Shown one piece after another: positions 8,493 to 18,575 of a stretch of DNA of 46,304 nt. A program made the translations under genes and the position numbers. The DNA is from Paracraurococcus ruber (GTDB lineage Bacteria > Pseudomonadota > Alphaproteobacteria > Acetobacterales > Acetobacteraceae): positions 1-46,304 of the forward strand of contig NZ_SMOA01000022.1 in assembly GCF_004353985.1 (NCBI RefSeq), given 5' to 3'. The first letter of the stretch is position 1, and each line of letters begins with the position of its first letter. The notes below the pieces were generated by a model, which was not told the origin of the DNA, ran no database searches, and was given only the letters and a program-made list of their open reading frames with translations.

Positions 8493-10094
8493 ATGGATCG
8501 CAGGACTTTCCTGAGGGCCGGCACGGCGGCCGGGGGCACGGCGCTGCTGGGCGGCATGCCCGCGCCGGCCCTGTCGCAGGGCGCCGCCGCGCGCACGCTG
8601 CGCTTCGTGCCGCAGGCGAATCTGGCGAATTTCGACCCGATCTGGGGCACCCAGTATGTCGTGCGCAATGCCGCCATCCTGGTCTGGGACACGCTGTATG
8701 GCTTCGACGACCAGCTCCGCCCGCAGCGGCAGATGGTGGAGTCGGAGGAGGTCTCGCAGGACGGGCTGACTTGGACCTTCCGGCTGCGCAGCGGGCTGAA
8801 ATTCCATGACGGCAGCCCGGTGCTGGCGAAGGACTGCGTCGCCAGCCTGACGCGCTGGTCGGCGCGCGACTCCATGGGGCTGATGCTGCGGGGCCTGCAG
8901 GAGGAACTGGTCGCGGTCGATGACCGCACCTTCCGCTGGGTCCTGAAGAAGTCCTTCCCGAAGATGCTCATGGCGCTCGGCAAGAACTCAACGCCCATGG
9001 CCTTCATCATGCCGGAGCGGATCGCCCGCACCGATCCCTTCCAGCAGATCAGCGACTATGTCGGCTCCGGCCCCATGCGTTTCGTGCGCAACGAATGGGT
9101 GCCGGGCGCCAAGGCGGTGTTCGAGCGCTTCGCGGACTATCAGCCGCGGCAGGAGCCGGGAAACTGGCTGGCCGGCGGCAAGCGCATGCTGGTCGACCGG
9201 ATCGAATGGCTGGTGATGCCGGATCCCGCCACCGCCTCCGCCGCGCTGCAGAATGGCGAGGTGGACTGGTGGGAGAACCCCATCACCGATCTGGTGCCGC
9301 AGCTGCGCCGCAACCGCAACATCCGCGTCGATATCGCCGATCCGCTCGGCAATATCGGCACCTTCCGGATGAACCACACCACCACGCCCTTCAACAACGT
9401 GAAGGCGCGGCAGGCGGTGATGGCGGCGCTGAGCCAGGAAGACTACATGCGCGCCCTGGTGGGCGACGACAACAACCTGTGGAAGACCTTGGGCGGCTTC
9501 TTCACGCCGGGCACGCCGCTCTACACGGAGGCGGGCGGCGAAGCGCTGAAGGCCGGGCCGCGCATGGACCTGGCGAAGCGCCTGCTGGCCGAGAGCGGCT
9601 ACAACGGCACGCCGGTGCCCTGCATCGTCGCCCAGGACCAGCCCATCACCAAGGCGCAGGGCGACGTCACCGCCGACCTGCTGAAGCGCATCGGCTTCAA
9701 CGTGGATTTCGTCGCCACCGACTGGGGCACCACCGGCCAGCGCCGCGCCATGAAGAACCCGGTCGGGCAGGGCGGCTGGAGCATGTTCCACAGCTGGCAT
9801 GCCGGCGCCGACTGCACGATCCCCGCGACGCAGATCCATCTGCGCGCGAATGGCGAGCGGGCCTGGTTCGGCTGGCCGGAGATCCCGGCGGTGGAGTCCG
9901 CGATCGCGGAATGGTTCAACGCCCCCGACCTCGCCGCCGAGAAGGCGGCGGCCGACAAGATCAACCGCGCCGCGGTCGAGAACGTCCTGTATGTCCCGAC
10001 CGGCTTCTTCCTGACCTACCAGGCGTGGCGGTCCAACGTCTCCGGCATCGTGAAGGGGCCCTTCCCGGTGCCCTGGGGCGTGTCGAAGGCCTGA
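8493..10094 (+). CDS. ABC transporter substrate-binding protein, family 5 (array member 6)
   Basis: A 533-residue SBP_bac_5 protein and the member next to the permease genes. An upstream in-frame start at 8292 would add 67 residues. I choose the ATG at 8493 because a GAGAGAAGA ribosome-binding site lies just upstream and the Tat motif DRRTFLRAG follows at once. Landmarks are FDPIWGT, FHDGSPV, GSGPMRF, MNHTTTPF and TDWGTTGQRR. The pocket segment is DWWE followed by DLVP. MNHTTTPF in place of FNHLHPPF makes it the most divergent member at this site. It ends 19 bases before dppB, which suggests it is the cognate binding protein of the core transporter. Confidence 0.93.
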   Translation: MDRRTFLRAGTAAGGTALLGGMPAPALSQGAAARTLRFVPQANLANFDPIWGTQYVVRNAAILVWDTLYGFDDQLRPQRQMVESEEVSQDGLTWTFRLRSGLKFHDGSPVLAKDCVASLTRWSARDSMGLMLRGLQEELVAVDDRTFRWVLKKSFPKMLMALGKNSTPMAFIMPERIARTDPFQQISDYVGSGPMRFVRNEWVPGAKAVFERFADYQPRQEPGNWLAGGKRMLVDRIEWLVMPDPATASAALQNGEVDWWENPITDLVPQLRRNRNIRVDIADPLGNIGTFRMNHTTTPFNNVKARQAVMAALSQEDYMRALVGDDNNLWKTLGGFFTPGTPLYTEAGGEALKAGPRMDLAKRLLAESGYNGTPVPCIVAQDQPITKAQGDVTADLLKRIGFNVDFVATDWGTTGQRRAMKNPVGQGGWSMFHSWHAGADCTIPATQIHLRANGERAWFGWPEIPAVESAIAEWFNAPDLAAEKAAADKINRAAVENVLYVPTGFFLTYQAWRSNVSGIVKGPFPVPWGVSKA

Positions 10095-10113
10095 ATGGCG
10101 GAGCCCTGACGCA

Positions 10114-11054
<941 letters not shown>

Positions 11055-11055
<1 letters not shown>

Positions 11056-11987
11056 TGTCCTCCGCGACCGTCCTCTCCCCAACCGCCGCGACGGCGCCCC
11101 AGGGCGTCGCGGTGGCCGCGCCGACGCCCGATGTCCTGCTGCCAGTGAAGGCGCGCAAGGGGTTCATCGGCTTCCTCCGCCGGCACCCGACGATGGCGAT
11201 CGGCGGGTCCCTGCTGCTGCTGATGGTGCTGGTCGCCATCTTCGCGCCGCTGCTCTGGACCACCGACCCGACCGCGCTGGCCCCGGCGCGGCGGACGCGG
11301 GAGCCCTCGGCGATGTACTGGTTCGGCACCGACATGCTGGGCCGCGACGTCTATTCGCGCGTGCTCTACGGCGCGCGGGTCTCGCTGATCGTCGGCTTCT
11401 CGGTCGCCATCCTCGCCTCGGTCGTCGGCCTGACCATCGGCATGATCGCCGGCTATATCCGCCTGGCGGATTCCATCATCATGCGGGTGATGGACGGGCT
11501 GATGTCCATCCCGCCGATCCTGCTGGCCATCGCGCTGATGGCGCTGACCCGCGGCAGCGTGCAGAACGTGATCATCGCCATCACCATCGCGGAAATCCCG
11601 CGCGTCTCCCGCCTCGTCCGCGGCGTGGTGCTGAGCCTGCGGGAGCAGCCCTATGTGGAGGCGGCGGTGGCGGCGGGCACGCGCACGCCGATGATCATCT
11701 GGCGGCACATCCTGCCGAACACGCTGGCGCCCATCACCGTGCAGGCCACCTATATCTGCGCCGCGGCGATGATCACCGAGGCGATCCTGTCCTTCATCGG
11801 CGCCGGCACGCCGCCCATCATCCCGTCCTGGGGGAACATCATGGCGGAAGGCCGGGCGCTCTGGCAGGTGAAGCCCTACATCGTATTCTTCCCCGCCGTG
11901 TTTCTCTCCATCACCGTGCTCGCCGTGAACCTGCTCGGCGACGGCCTGCGCGACGCGCTCGACCCGCGCATGGCGAAGAGGATCTGA
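11055..11987 (+). CDS. dppC: Dipeptide/oligopeptide-type ABC transporter permease
   Basis: A 310-residue second permease, DppC/OppC type. The N-terminus is cytoplasmic (OppC_N region, about residues 36-80, with [12 protein letters not shown] and the first helix), followed by the [19 protein letters not shown] segment diagnostic of this subfamily and five more helices. The EAA loop is [16 protein letters not shown] (about 198-213). The C-terminus [16 protein letters not shown] is also typical. A much longer reading frame extends upstream inside dppB; the ATG at 11055 is chosen for its coupling to the dppB stop and because family length fits. Confidence 0.93.
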
Positions 11988-11990
11988 CGC

Positions 11991-12986
11991 ATGCCCCCGC
12001 TGCTCGAGGTCGAGAACCTGCAGACCCATTTCCGCACGCCGGACGGAGTGAACCGCGCCGTGGACGGCGTCTCCTTCCACGTCAATGCCGGGGAGACGCT
12101 GGCCGTGGTCGGGGAAAGCGGCTGCGGGAAATCCGTCACCGCCATGTCCATCCTCCGGCTGATCCCGGAGCCGCCGGGCAAGATCGCAGGGTCCATCCGG
12201 TTCCAGGGCCGGGACCTGCTGACCCTCTCGGACCGCGAGATGCGCGACATCCGCGGCAACGAGATCAGCATGATTTTCCAGGAGCCGATGACCAGCCTGA
12301 ACCCGGTGCTGACCGTGGGGCGGCAGATCGGCGAGACGCTGCGGCTGCACCAGGGCCTCTCGGCCAAGCAGGCTGAGGCGAAGGCGGTGGAGATGCTGAC
12401 CCTGGTCGGCATCCCGGAGCCGGCGCGGCGGGTGCGGGAGTATCCGCACCAGTTGTCGGGCGGGATGCGCCAGCGCGTGATGATCGCCATCGCCCTGGCC
12501 TGCAACCCGAAGCTGCTGATCGCGGATGAGCCGACCACCGCGCTCGACGTCACCATCCAGGCGCAGATCCTGGAGCTGATGCGCGACCTGAAGCGGACGG
12601 TCGGCGCCGCCATCGTCCTCATCACCCATGACCTCGGCGTGGTGGCCGAGGTCGCCGAGCGCGTCATCGTCATGTATGCCGGCAAAAAGGTGGAGGAGGC
12701 GGCGGTCAGCCCGCTCTTCCGCAACCCGAAGCACCCCTACACCCAGGGCCTGCTCGGCTCGATGCCGAAGCTCGGCTCCTCCTTGCATGGCGACGAAGGT
12801 CGGCTGGCCGAGATCCCCGGCCTCGTCCCCAGCCTGAAGCAGAAGATCCCCGGCTGCGTCTTCGCCAGCCGCTGCCCGCACACCACGGATCTCTGCCGCC
12901 AGGTGGCGCCGGCGCTGGAGGAGAAGGAACCCGGCCACGTCGCCGCCTGCCACTACGCCGTCAAGGAAGGGGCCATCGCGGCATGA
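11991..12986 (+). CDS. dppD: Dipeptide/oligopeptide ABC transporter ATP-binding protein (DppD type)
   Basis: A 331-residue ATPase. Walker A GESGCGKS lies at 41-48, the Q-loop at [11 protein letters not shown], the signature LSGGMRQR at about 156-163 and Walker B LLIADEPT at about 174-181, with THDLG as the H-loop region. The C-terminal oligo_HPY domain carries the cysteine pattern C-(x5)-CP-(x5)-C, ending in HVAACHYA, seen in DppD/OppD and in some members linked to a 4Fe-4S cluster. It starts 3 bases after dppC and overlaps dppF by 4 bases. Confidence 0.94.
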   Translation: MPPLLEVENLQTHFRTPDGVNRAVDGVSFHVNAGETLAVVGESGCGKSVTAMSILRLIPEPPGKIAGSIRFQGRDLLTLSDREMRDIRGNEISMIFQEPMTSLNPVLTVGRQIGETLRLHQGLSAKQAEAKAVEMLTLVGIPEPARRVREYPHQLSGGMRQRVMIAIALACNPKLLIADEPTTALDVTIQAQILELMRDLKRTVGAAIVLITHDLGVVAEVAERVIVMYAGKKVEEAAVSPLFRNPKHPYTQGLLGSMPKLGSSLHGDEGRLAEIPGLVPSLKQKIPGCVFASRCPHTTDLCRQVAPALEEKEPGHVAACHYAVKEGAIAA

Positions 12987-14026
12987 GCACCCCGCCGATC
13001 CTCGAGGTCACCGACCTCAAGAAGCATTTCCCGCTACGCGGCGGGCTGCTGGGCGGCACCACCGGCTATGTCTATGCGGTGGACGGCGTGTCCTTCAGCA
13101 TCGCCAAGGGCGAGACGCTGGCGCTGGTCGGCGAAAGCGGCTGCGGCAAGTCCACCGTGGGCAAGGCCGTGCTGCGGCTGTTCGACATCACCGACGGCCA
13201 GGTGGTGCTGGACGGGAAGCGGATCGACGACCTGTCCAGCAGCGCGCTGCGGCCGATGCGGCGCCGCGTGCAGGTGGTGTTCCAGGATCCCTTCTCCTCG
13301 CTCAACCCGCGCATGCGGGTGCGCGACATCCTGGCCGAGCCGATCCGCAATTTCGGCCTGGCCAAGGATGCGAAGGACCTGGAGGAGCGGGTCGCCAAGC
13401 TGATGGACACGGTGCGACTGCCGCGGGACGCGGTGAACCGCTGGCCGCACGAGTTCTCCGGCGGCCAGCGCCAGCGCATCGGCATCGCCCGGGCCCTGGC
13501 GGCCGATCCGGACCTGATCGTCTGCGACGAGGCGGTCTCGGCGCTCGACGTCTCGGTCAAGGCGCAGATCGTGAACCTGCTGCAGGACCTGCAGCGGGAA
13601 CTAGGGCTGGCGCTGCTGTTCATCAGCCATGACCTGGCGATCGTCGAGCACATGACGCATCGCGTGGCGGTCATGTATCTCGGCAAGATCGTCGAGGTGG
13701 CGCCGAAGCGCAGCCTCTTCGCCGCGCCGAAGCACCCCTACACGGAAGCGCTGCTCTCCGCCGTCCCGGTGCCCATGCCAGGCATGGCACGGGAGCGGAT
13801 CATCCTGAAGGGCGACGTGCCCAGCCCGATCCGCCCGCCCAGCGGCTGCCGCTTCCACACCCGCTGCCCCTATGCCTTCGACCGCTGCCGGTCGGAGGAG
13901 CCGAAGCTGACCCATGTGGCGACGGCGCTGGACGAGGGGCATGTCGCGGCCTGCCACCTGCACGACCGGCCGGCGGCGGAAAACCCGCTGGCGGTGGCCA
14001 AGGGCGCGGCGCTGGTCGCGGCCTGA
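12983..14026 (+). CDS. dppF: Dipeptide/oligopeptide ABC transporter ATP-binding protein (DppF type)
   Basis: A 347-residue partner ATPase, DppF/OppF type. Walker [10 protein letters not shown] is at about 50-58, [14 protein letters not shown] follows the Q-loop, the signature is FSGGQRQR (about 159-166) and Walker B is [15 protein letters not shown]. The oligo_HPY C-terminus has [14 protein letters not shown] and HVAACH. The DEAVSALD variant is normal for this subfamily. It begins in the dppD stop (ATGA overlap) and is the last gene of the transporter; a 13-bp hairpin follows. Confidence 0.94.
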   Translation: MSTPPILEVTDLKKHFPLRGGLLGGTTGYVYAVDGVSFSIAKGETLALVGESGCGKSTVGKAVLRLFDITDGQVVLDGKRIDDLSSSALRPMRRRVQVVFQDPFSSLNPRMRVRDILAEPIRNFGLAKDAKDLEERVAKLMDTVRLPRDAVNRWPHEFSGGQRQRIGIARALAADPDLIVCDEAVSALDVSVKAQIVNLLQDLQRELGLALLFISHDLAIVEHMTHRVAVMYLGKIVEVAPKRSLFAAPKHPYTEALLSAVPVPMPGMARERIILKGDVPSPIRPPSGCRFHTRCPYAFDRCRSEEPKLTHVATALDEGHVAACHLHDRPAAENPLAVAKGAALVAA

Positions 14027-14056
14027 CGCCTTTGCCGCAGTTTGTCCAGGCTGGGC

Positions 14057-14089
14057 CGGAAGCGGCCGGCGCGCGCCCGGCCGCTTCCG
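14057..14089 (+). terminator. Strong hairpin ending the dpp-type operon
   Basis: CGGAAGCGGCCGG (14057-14069) and CCGGCCGCTTCCG (14077-14089) form a perfect 13-bp stem with a 7-base loop, 31 bases after the dppF stop. There is no long T-run, as is usual for such GC-rich genomes, but stem length and position fit a terminator or a 3' stabiliser. Confidence 0.7.
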
Positions 14090-14138
14090 CCGCACTACCC
14101 GCGGCGGCGGGCGCGACCGCCGGGCCGGATGCCCGGCC

Positions 14139-14453
14139 ATGACCGGACCGGTGGTGGTGGTCGGGCGGGAACGGCGCGGGCCCGTCGGCCGCGCGGTGAA
14201 GGGCGTCTTCCTCAGCTTCCAGGTGCTCATGCTGCTCGGCGCCCTGGCGACCTGCACCCTGGTCGGCCCCTTCGTCGCCAATGCGGATCCGGAGGTCGCG
14301 CTGGGCGCCGGGCTGTTCGCGGCCCAGGCGCTCGGAACCATCTGGTTGCTCTGGCCGCTCGGCACGCTCGCCCTCGGGCTCCTGCTGCTGCTGACCCGCG
14401 GCCGGCGGCGGGTGGTGACGCTGCCGGCGCCCCCGGCTGGCGGGCTGACCTAA
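14139..14453 (+). CDS. Small two-helix membrane protein of unknown function
   Basis: A 104-residue hypothetical protein. After a basic N-terminus ([13 protein letters not shown]) there are two clear hydrophobic segments at about 22-46 and 55-85, then a basic TRGRRR stretch, which suggests a hairpin with both ends in the cytoplasm. I recognise no family. The ATG at 14139 is chosen because the membrane segments follow it; a longer frame starting at 13914 lies inside dppF. It sits alone between two hairpin-bounded operons, and no strong ribosome-binding site is visible, so expression is less certain. Confidence 0.6.
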   Translation: MTGPVVVVGRERRGPVGRAVKGVFLSFQVLMLLGALATCTLVGPFVANADPEVALGAGLFAAQALGTIWLLWPLGTLALGLLLLLTRGRRRVVTLPAPPAGGLT

Positions 14454-14491
14454 CCCCCTCAGCCTTCGACCAAAAGGCCACGCTGCGGCGC

Positions 14492-14520
14492 TTGACGGAA
14501 GCCGGAGGCAGGGCGACCTT
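14492..14520 (+). promoter_or_regulatory. Possible promoter of the cox-like operon
   Basis: TTGACG (14492-14497) is a good -35 match in the 118-base gap before coxS. The hexamer 17 bases downstream (GACCTT) is a poor -10. This is only a candidate, supported by position upstream of the first gene of the operon. Confidence 0.25.
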
Positions 14521-14571
14521 GAGCGCCGAGCGCGGCCCCGGGGGCCGGCCTATTGCTGGGGGAGACGCGGA

Positions 14572-15075
<504 letters not shown>

Positions 15076-15081
15076 GCCGGC

Positions 15082-15099
15082 CCGGGGCTTCGGCCCCGG
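15082..15099 (+). repeat. TTCG-loop hairpin between coxS and coxL
   Basis: CCGGGGC and GCCCCGG form a 7-bp stem closed by a TTCG tetraloop, a very stable RNA loop, 7 bases after the coxS stop. Inside an operon it could tune the coxS:coxL ratio by partial termination or by mRNA protection. Confidence 0.55.
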
Positions 15100-15182
15100 C
15101 CCCTTGAACCGAGAATGCGCGTGCCCGGGGCCGTGCGGGATGCCCGCCCCGGCAGGGCCACGCTGTGCCTGGGGAGGTACGC

Positions 15183-17567
15183 ATGAATGTGGTGACGCCC
15201 TTCGAAGGGATCGGGGCCAGCGTGAAGCGCAAGGAGGACCTGCGCTTCCTGTCCGGCCGTGGCCAGTACACCGACGACATCAACCGGCCTGGCCAGACCT
15301 ACGCCTATATCCTCCGCAGCCCGCATGCGCATGCGCGCATCACGGGCATCGACCTGGCCGCCGCGAAGGCCATGCCCGGCGTCGTCGCCATCTTCACCGG
15401 CGACGACATGCAGGGCATCGGCGGCCTGCCCTGCGGCTGGCAGATCCACAACAAGGACGGCTCGCCGATGGCGGAGCCGCCGCATCCCGTCCTCGCGCAG
15501 GGCAAGGTGCGGTTCGTCGGCGATGCGGTCGCGGTGGTGATCGCCGCGACGAAGGCGCAGGCGCGCGACGCGGCCGAGGCGATCGAGGTGGCCTACGAGG
15601 TGCTGCCGGCCGCCGCGACGGTGGAGGCCGCGATCGCCCCCGGCGCCGCGCCGGTGCATGACGGCATCGCCGGCAATGTCTGCTACGACTGGCATATCGG
15701 CGACCCCGCGGTGAATGCCGCGGCCTTCAAGACGGCCGACAAGGTCGTGGAGTTCGAGCTGGTCAACAACCGCCTGGTCCCCAACGCGATGGAGCCGCGG
15801 GCGGCGATCGGCGACTACGACCCGACCACGGGCGAGTACACGCTCTACACCACCAGCCAGAACCCGCATGTCATCCGGCTGCTGATGGGCGCCTTCGTGC
15901 TGCAGCTGCCGGAGCACAAGCTGCGCGTGGTCGCGCCCGATGTCGGTGGCGGGTTCGGCAGCAAGATCTTCCACTATGCCGAGGAGGCGATCGTCACCTG
16001 GGCGGCGGGCAAGATCGCCCGGCCGATCAAGTGGACCGCCGACCGCACCGAAAGCTTCATCACCGACGCGCATGGCCGCGACCACGTGACGAAGGCGCGG
16101 CTGGCGCTCGACAAGGACGGCAAGTTCCTCGCGCTGCATGTGCAGACGCTGGCGAATATGGGCGCCTACCTCTCCACCTTCGCCACCAGCGTGCCGACCT
16201 ATCTGTACGCGACGCTGCTGGCCGGCGTGTACACCACGCCGACCGTCTATGCCGAGGTGAAGGCGGTGTTCACCAACACCGTGCCGGTGGATGCCTATCG
16301 CGGCGCCGGCCGGCCGGAGGCGACCTTCCTGCTCGAGCGGCTGGTCGATGTCGCCGCCATGGAGACGGGGATCGACAAGGTCGAGATCCGCCGCCGCAAC
16401 TTCATCCCGGCCGATGCCTTCCCCTACCAGACGCCGGTCGCGCTGCAGTACGACAGCGGCGACTACCAGAGCACGCTGGACCAGGCGCTGGAGACCTCGG
16501 GCTGGGCCGGCTTCGAGGCGCGGCGCGCCGAGGCGAAGGGCCGCGGCAGGCTGCGCGGCATCGGGATCTCGACCTATATCGAGGCCTGCGGCATCGCGCC
16601 CTCCGCCGTCGTCGGCGCGCTCGGCGCCCGCGCCGGCCTCTATGAGGTGGGGACGATCCGCGTGCACCCGACCGGCAGCGTGACGGTGCTGACCGGCACG
16701 CACAGCCATGGCCAGGGGCATGAGACGACGCTGGCGCAGCTTGTGACGGACCGGCTGGGCGTGCCGCTGGCGCAGGTGGACATCGTCCATGGCGACACGG
16801 CGAAGATCCCCTTCGGCATGGGCACCTACGGGTCGCGCAGCCTCGCGGTCGGCGGCAGCGCCATGGTCAAGGCCATGGACAAGATCGTCGCCAAGGCCCG
16901 CCGCATCGCCGCCCACCTGATGGAAGCCTCGGTCGAGGACGTGGAGTTCGACCGCGGCACCTTCCGCGTCGCCGGCACCGACAAGACCAAGGCCTGGGGC
17001 GAGATCTGCCTGACCGCCTATGTCCCGCACAATTACCCGATCGAGGAGATCGAGCCGGGGCTGGAGGAGACCGCCTTCTACGACCCGAAGAACTTCACCT
17101 ATCCGGGCGGCTGCCATATCTGCGAGGTCGAGATCGACCCCGACACCGGCAAGGTGGAGGTGGTGAACTTCACCGCGGTGGACGATGTCGGGCGGGTGAT
17201 CAACCCGATGATCGTGGAAGGGCAGGTGCAGGGCGGCGTCGCCCAGGGCATCGGCCAGGCGCTGCTGGAGACGGCGGTCTATGACGAGAACGGCCAGCTC
17301 CTCTCGGCCAGCTTCATGGACTACCAGATGCCGCGGGCGGACGACCTGCCGCCCGTCAGCGTCGCCACCCACACCACGCTCTGCACCCACAACCCGCTGG
17401 GGGTGAAGGGCTGCGGGGAGGTGGGGGCCATCGGCTCGCCGCCCGCCGTCATCAATGCGGTGGTGGATGCCTTGAAGGACTACGGGGTGCGCCATATCGA
17501 GATGCCGGCAACGCCGGCCAAGATCTGGAACATCATCCATGGCGGGCATAGGATGGCCGCCGAGTAG
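15183..17567 (+). CDS. coxL: Form II cox-like molybdenum hydroxylase large subunit
   Basis: A 794-residue molybdopterin-cytosine-dinucleotide-binding subunit. The substrate loop is AYRGAGR (residues 371-377), the form II signature. True CO dehydrogenases (form I) have AYxCSFR, whose cysteine holds the Cu of the Mo-Cu site. Here that cysteine is missing, so CO oxidation should not be assumed. The catalytic glutamate is present in GCGEVGAIG (E746). Other cofactor segments are GGGFGSK and the G-H-S-H-G-Q-G-H stretch. A GTG at 15165 is in frame, but GGGGAGGT followed by ATG at 15183 decides the start. The substrate may be an aldehyde, purine or N-heterocycle; no accessory coxDEFG genes are present in the window. 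Confidence 0.93.
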   Translation: MNVVTPFEGIGASVKRKEDLRFLSGRGQYTDDINRPGQTYAYILRSPHAHARITGIDLAAAKAMPGVVAIFTGDDMQGIGGLPCGWQIHNKDGSPMAEPPHPVLAQGKVRFVGDAVAVVIAATKAQARDAAEAIEVAYEVLPAAATVEAAIAPGAAPVHDGIAGNVCYDWHIGDPAVNAAAFKTADKVVEFELVNNRLVPNAMEPRAAIGDYDPTTGEYTLYTTSQNPHVIRLLMGAFVLQLPEHKLRVVAPDVGGGFGSKIFHYAEEAIVTWAAGKIARPIKWTADRTESFITDAHGRDHVTKARLALDKDGKFLALHVQTLANMGAYLSTFATSVPTYLYATLLAGVYTTPTVYAEVKAVFTNTVPVDAYRGAGRPEATFLLERLVDVAAMETGIDKVEIRRRNFIPADAFPYQTPVALQYDSGDYQSTLDQALETSGWAGFEARRAEAKGRGRLRGIGISTYIEACGIAPSAVVGALGARAGLYEVGTIRVHPTGSVTVLTGTHSHGQGHETTLAQLVTDRLGVPLAQVDIVHGDTAKIPFGMGTYGSRSLAVGGSAMVKAMDKIVAKARRIAAHLMEASVEDVEFDRGTFRVAGTDKTKAWGEICLTAYVPHNYPIEEIEPGLEETAFYDPKNFTYPGGCHICEVEIDPDTGKVEVVNFTAVDDVGRVINPMIVEGQVQGGVAQGIGQALLETAVYDENGQLLSASFMDYQMPRADDLPPVSVATHTTLCTHNPLGVKGCGEVGAIGSPPAVINAVVDALKDYGVRHIEMPATPAKIWNIIHGGHRMAAE

Positions 17568-17599
17568 CGAGAGAACGCACCGGCCGGACCGCCGGAGGG

Positions 17600-17625
17600 T
17601 GCCGGGGGAAACCCTTTCCCCGGCA
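17600..17625 (+). repeat. Hairpin between coxL and coxM
   Basis: TGCCGGGG (17600-17607) and CCCCGGCA (17618-17625) form an 8-bp stem in the 99-base gap, with a 10-base loop GAAACCCTTT. It is the second in-operon hairpin and, like the one after coxS, may set subunit ratios. Confidence 0.5.
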
Positions 17626-17666
17626 GCCCGGAGGCAGCCCGGCCGGACCACGCAAGGAGGAACCCC

Positions 17667-18461
17667 ATGTACGATTTCGCCTACCACAAGCCGACCTCGG
17701 TCGCGGATGCGGTGAAGATCCTGTCCTCCGACCCCGATGCGCGGCCGATCTCCGGCGGGCAGACGCTGCTGCCGGCGCTCAAGCACCGGCTGAACAAGCC
17801 CTCCGCCGTCGTCGACCTCTCCGGCATCGCGGAGCTGCGCGGCATCAAGCGGGATGGCGACAAGCTCGTCATCGGCGCCCTGGCGAGGCATGGCGAGGTC
17901 GCCAACAGCGCCGAGGTGAAGGCGGCCATCCCGGCCCTGGCGCAGATGGCCGGCACCATCGGCGACACCCAGGTGCGCAACCGCGGCACCATCGGCGGCA
18001 GCGTGTCCAACAACGACCCGGCGGCGGACTATCCCTCCGCGGTGCTCGGCCTGGGCGCCACCGTGGTGACGGACAAGCGCCGCATCGCCGCCGACGACTT
18101 CTTCCAGGGCATGTTCACCACGGCGCTCGAGCCGGGCGAGCTGCTGGTGGCGATCGAGTTCCCGATCCCGGAGAAGGCCGGCTACGCCAAGATGCGCAAC
18201 CCCGCCAGCCGCTACGTCATGGCCGGCGTCTTCGTGGCGAAGACCAAGTCGGGCGTGCGCGTGGCGGTGAACGGCGCCGGGCCCTGCGTCTTCCGCCAGG
18301 CGGACATGGAAAAGGCGCTGACCGCCAGCTGGTCGGCCGATGCGGTCGCCGGCGTGAGGCAATCCGCGGATGGCCTGAACGGCGACATCCACGGCAGCGC
18401 CGAATACCGGGCGCATCTGGTCACCGTCATGGCCAAGCGCGCCGTCGCCGCCGCCGGCTGA
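17667..18461 (+). CDS. coxM: FAD-binding medium subunit of a cox-like molybdenum hydroxylase
   Basis: A 264-residue FAD_binding_5/CO_deh_flav_C protein. The two FAD motifs are SGGQT (29-33), matching the AGGHS site of CoxM, and TIGG (108-111), followed by NNDPAADYPSAVL. Length is slightly short of CoxM (about 285). An AAGGAGGAA ribosome-binding site, the best in the window, precedes the ATG. It is the last gene of the S-L-M operon and a 13-bp hairpin follows its stop. With CoxS and CoxL it would form the usual (LMS)2 cytoplasmic flavo-iron-sulfur-molybdoenzyme. Confidence 0.95.
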   Translation: MYDFAYHKPTSVADAVKILSSDPDARPISGGQTLLPALKHRLNKPSAVVDLSGIAELRGIKRDGDKLVIGALARHGEVANSAEVKAAIPALAQMAGTIGDTQVRNRGTIGGSVSNNDPAADYPSAVLGLGATVVTDKRRIAADDFFQGMFTTALEPGELLVAIEFPIPEKAGYAKMRNPASRYVMAGVFVAKTKSGVRVAVNGAGPCVFRQADMEKALTASWSADAVAGVRQSADGLNGDIHGSAEYRAHLVTVMAKRAVAAAG

Positions 18462-18481
18462 ACCCAACACAGCGATGTGGC

Positions 18482-18513
18482 AGGGCCGGCCGGGCGAAAC
18501 CCCGGCCGGCCCT
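18482..18513 (+). terminator. Terminator of the cox-like operon
   Basis: AGGGCCGGCCGGG (18482-18494) and CCCGGCCGGCCCT (18501-18513) form a perfect 13-bp stem around CGAAAC, followed by TCCTGT. It lies 20 bases after the coxM stop. It is one of the longest perfect stems in the window. Confidence 0.78.
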
Positions 18514-18575
18514 TCCTGTATGCGGGGCCTGCCGGGTGGATCCATTCCTCACCCGAGATGCAGCAGGCGAAGACC

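Noticed and set aside
15165-15182. GTG start of coxL at 15165
   Set aside because: The GGGGAGGT site lies after this codon and directly serves the ATG at 15183.
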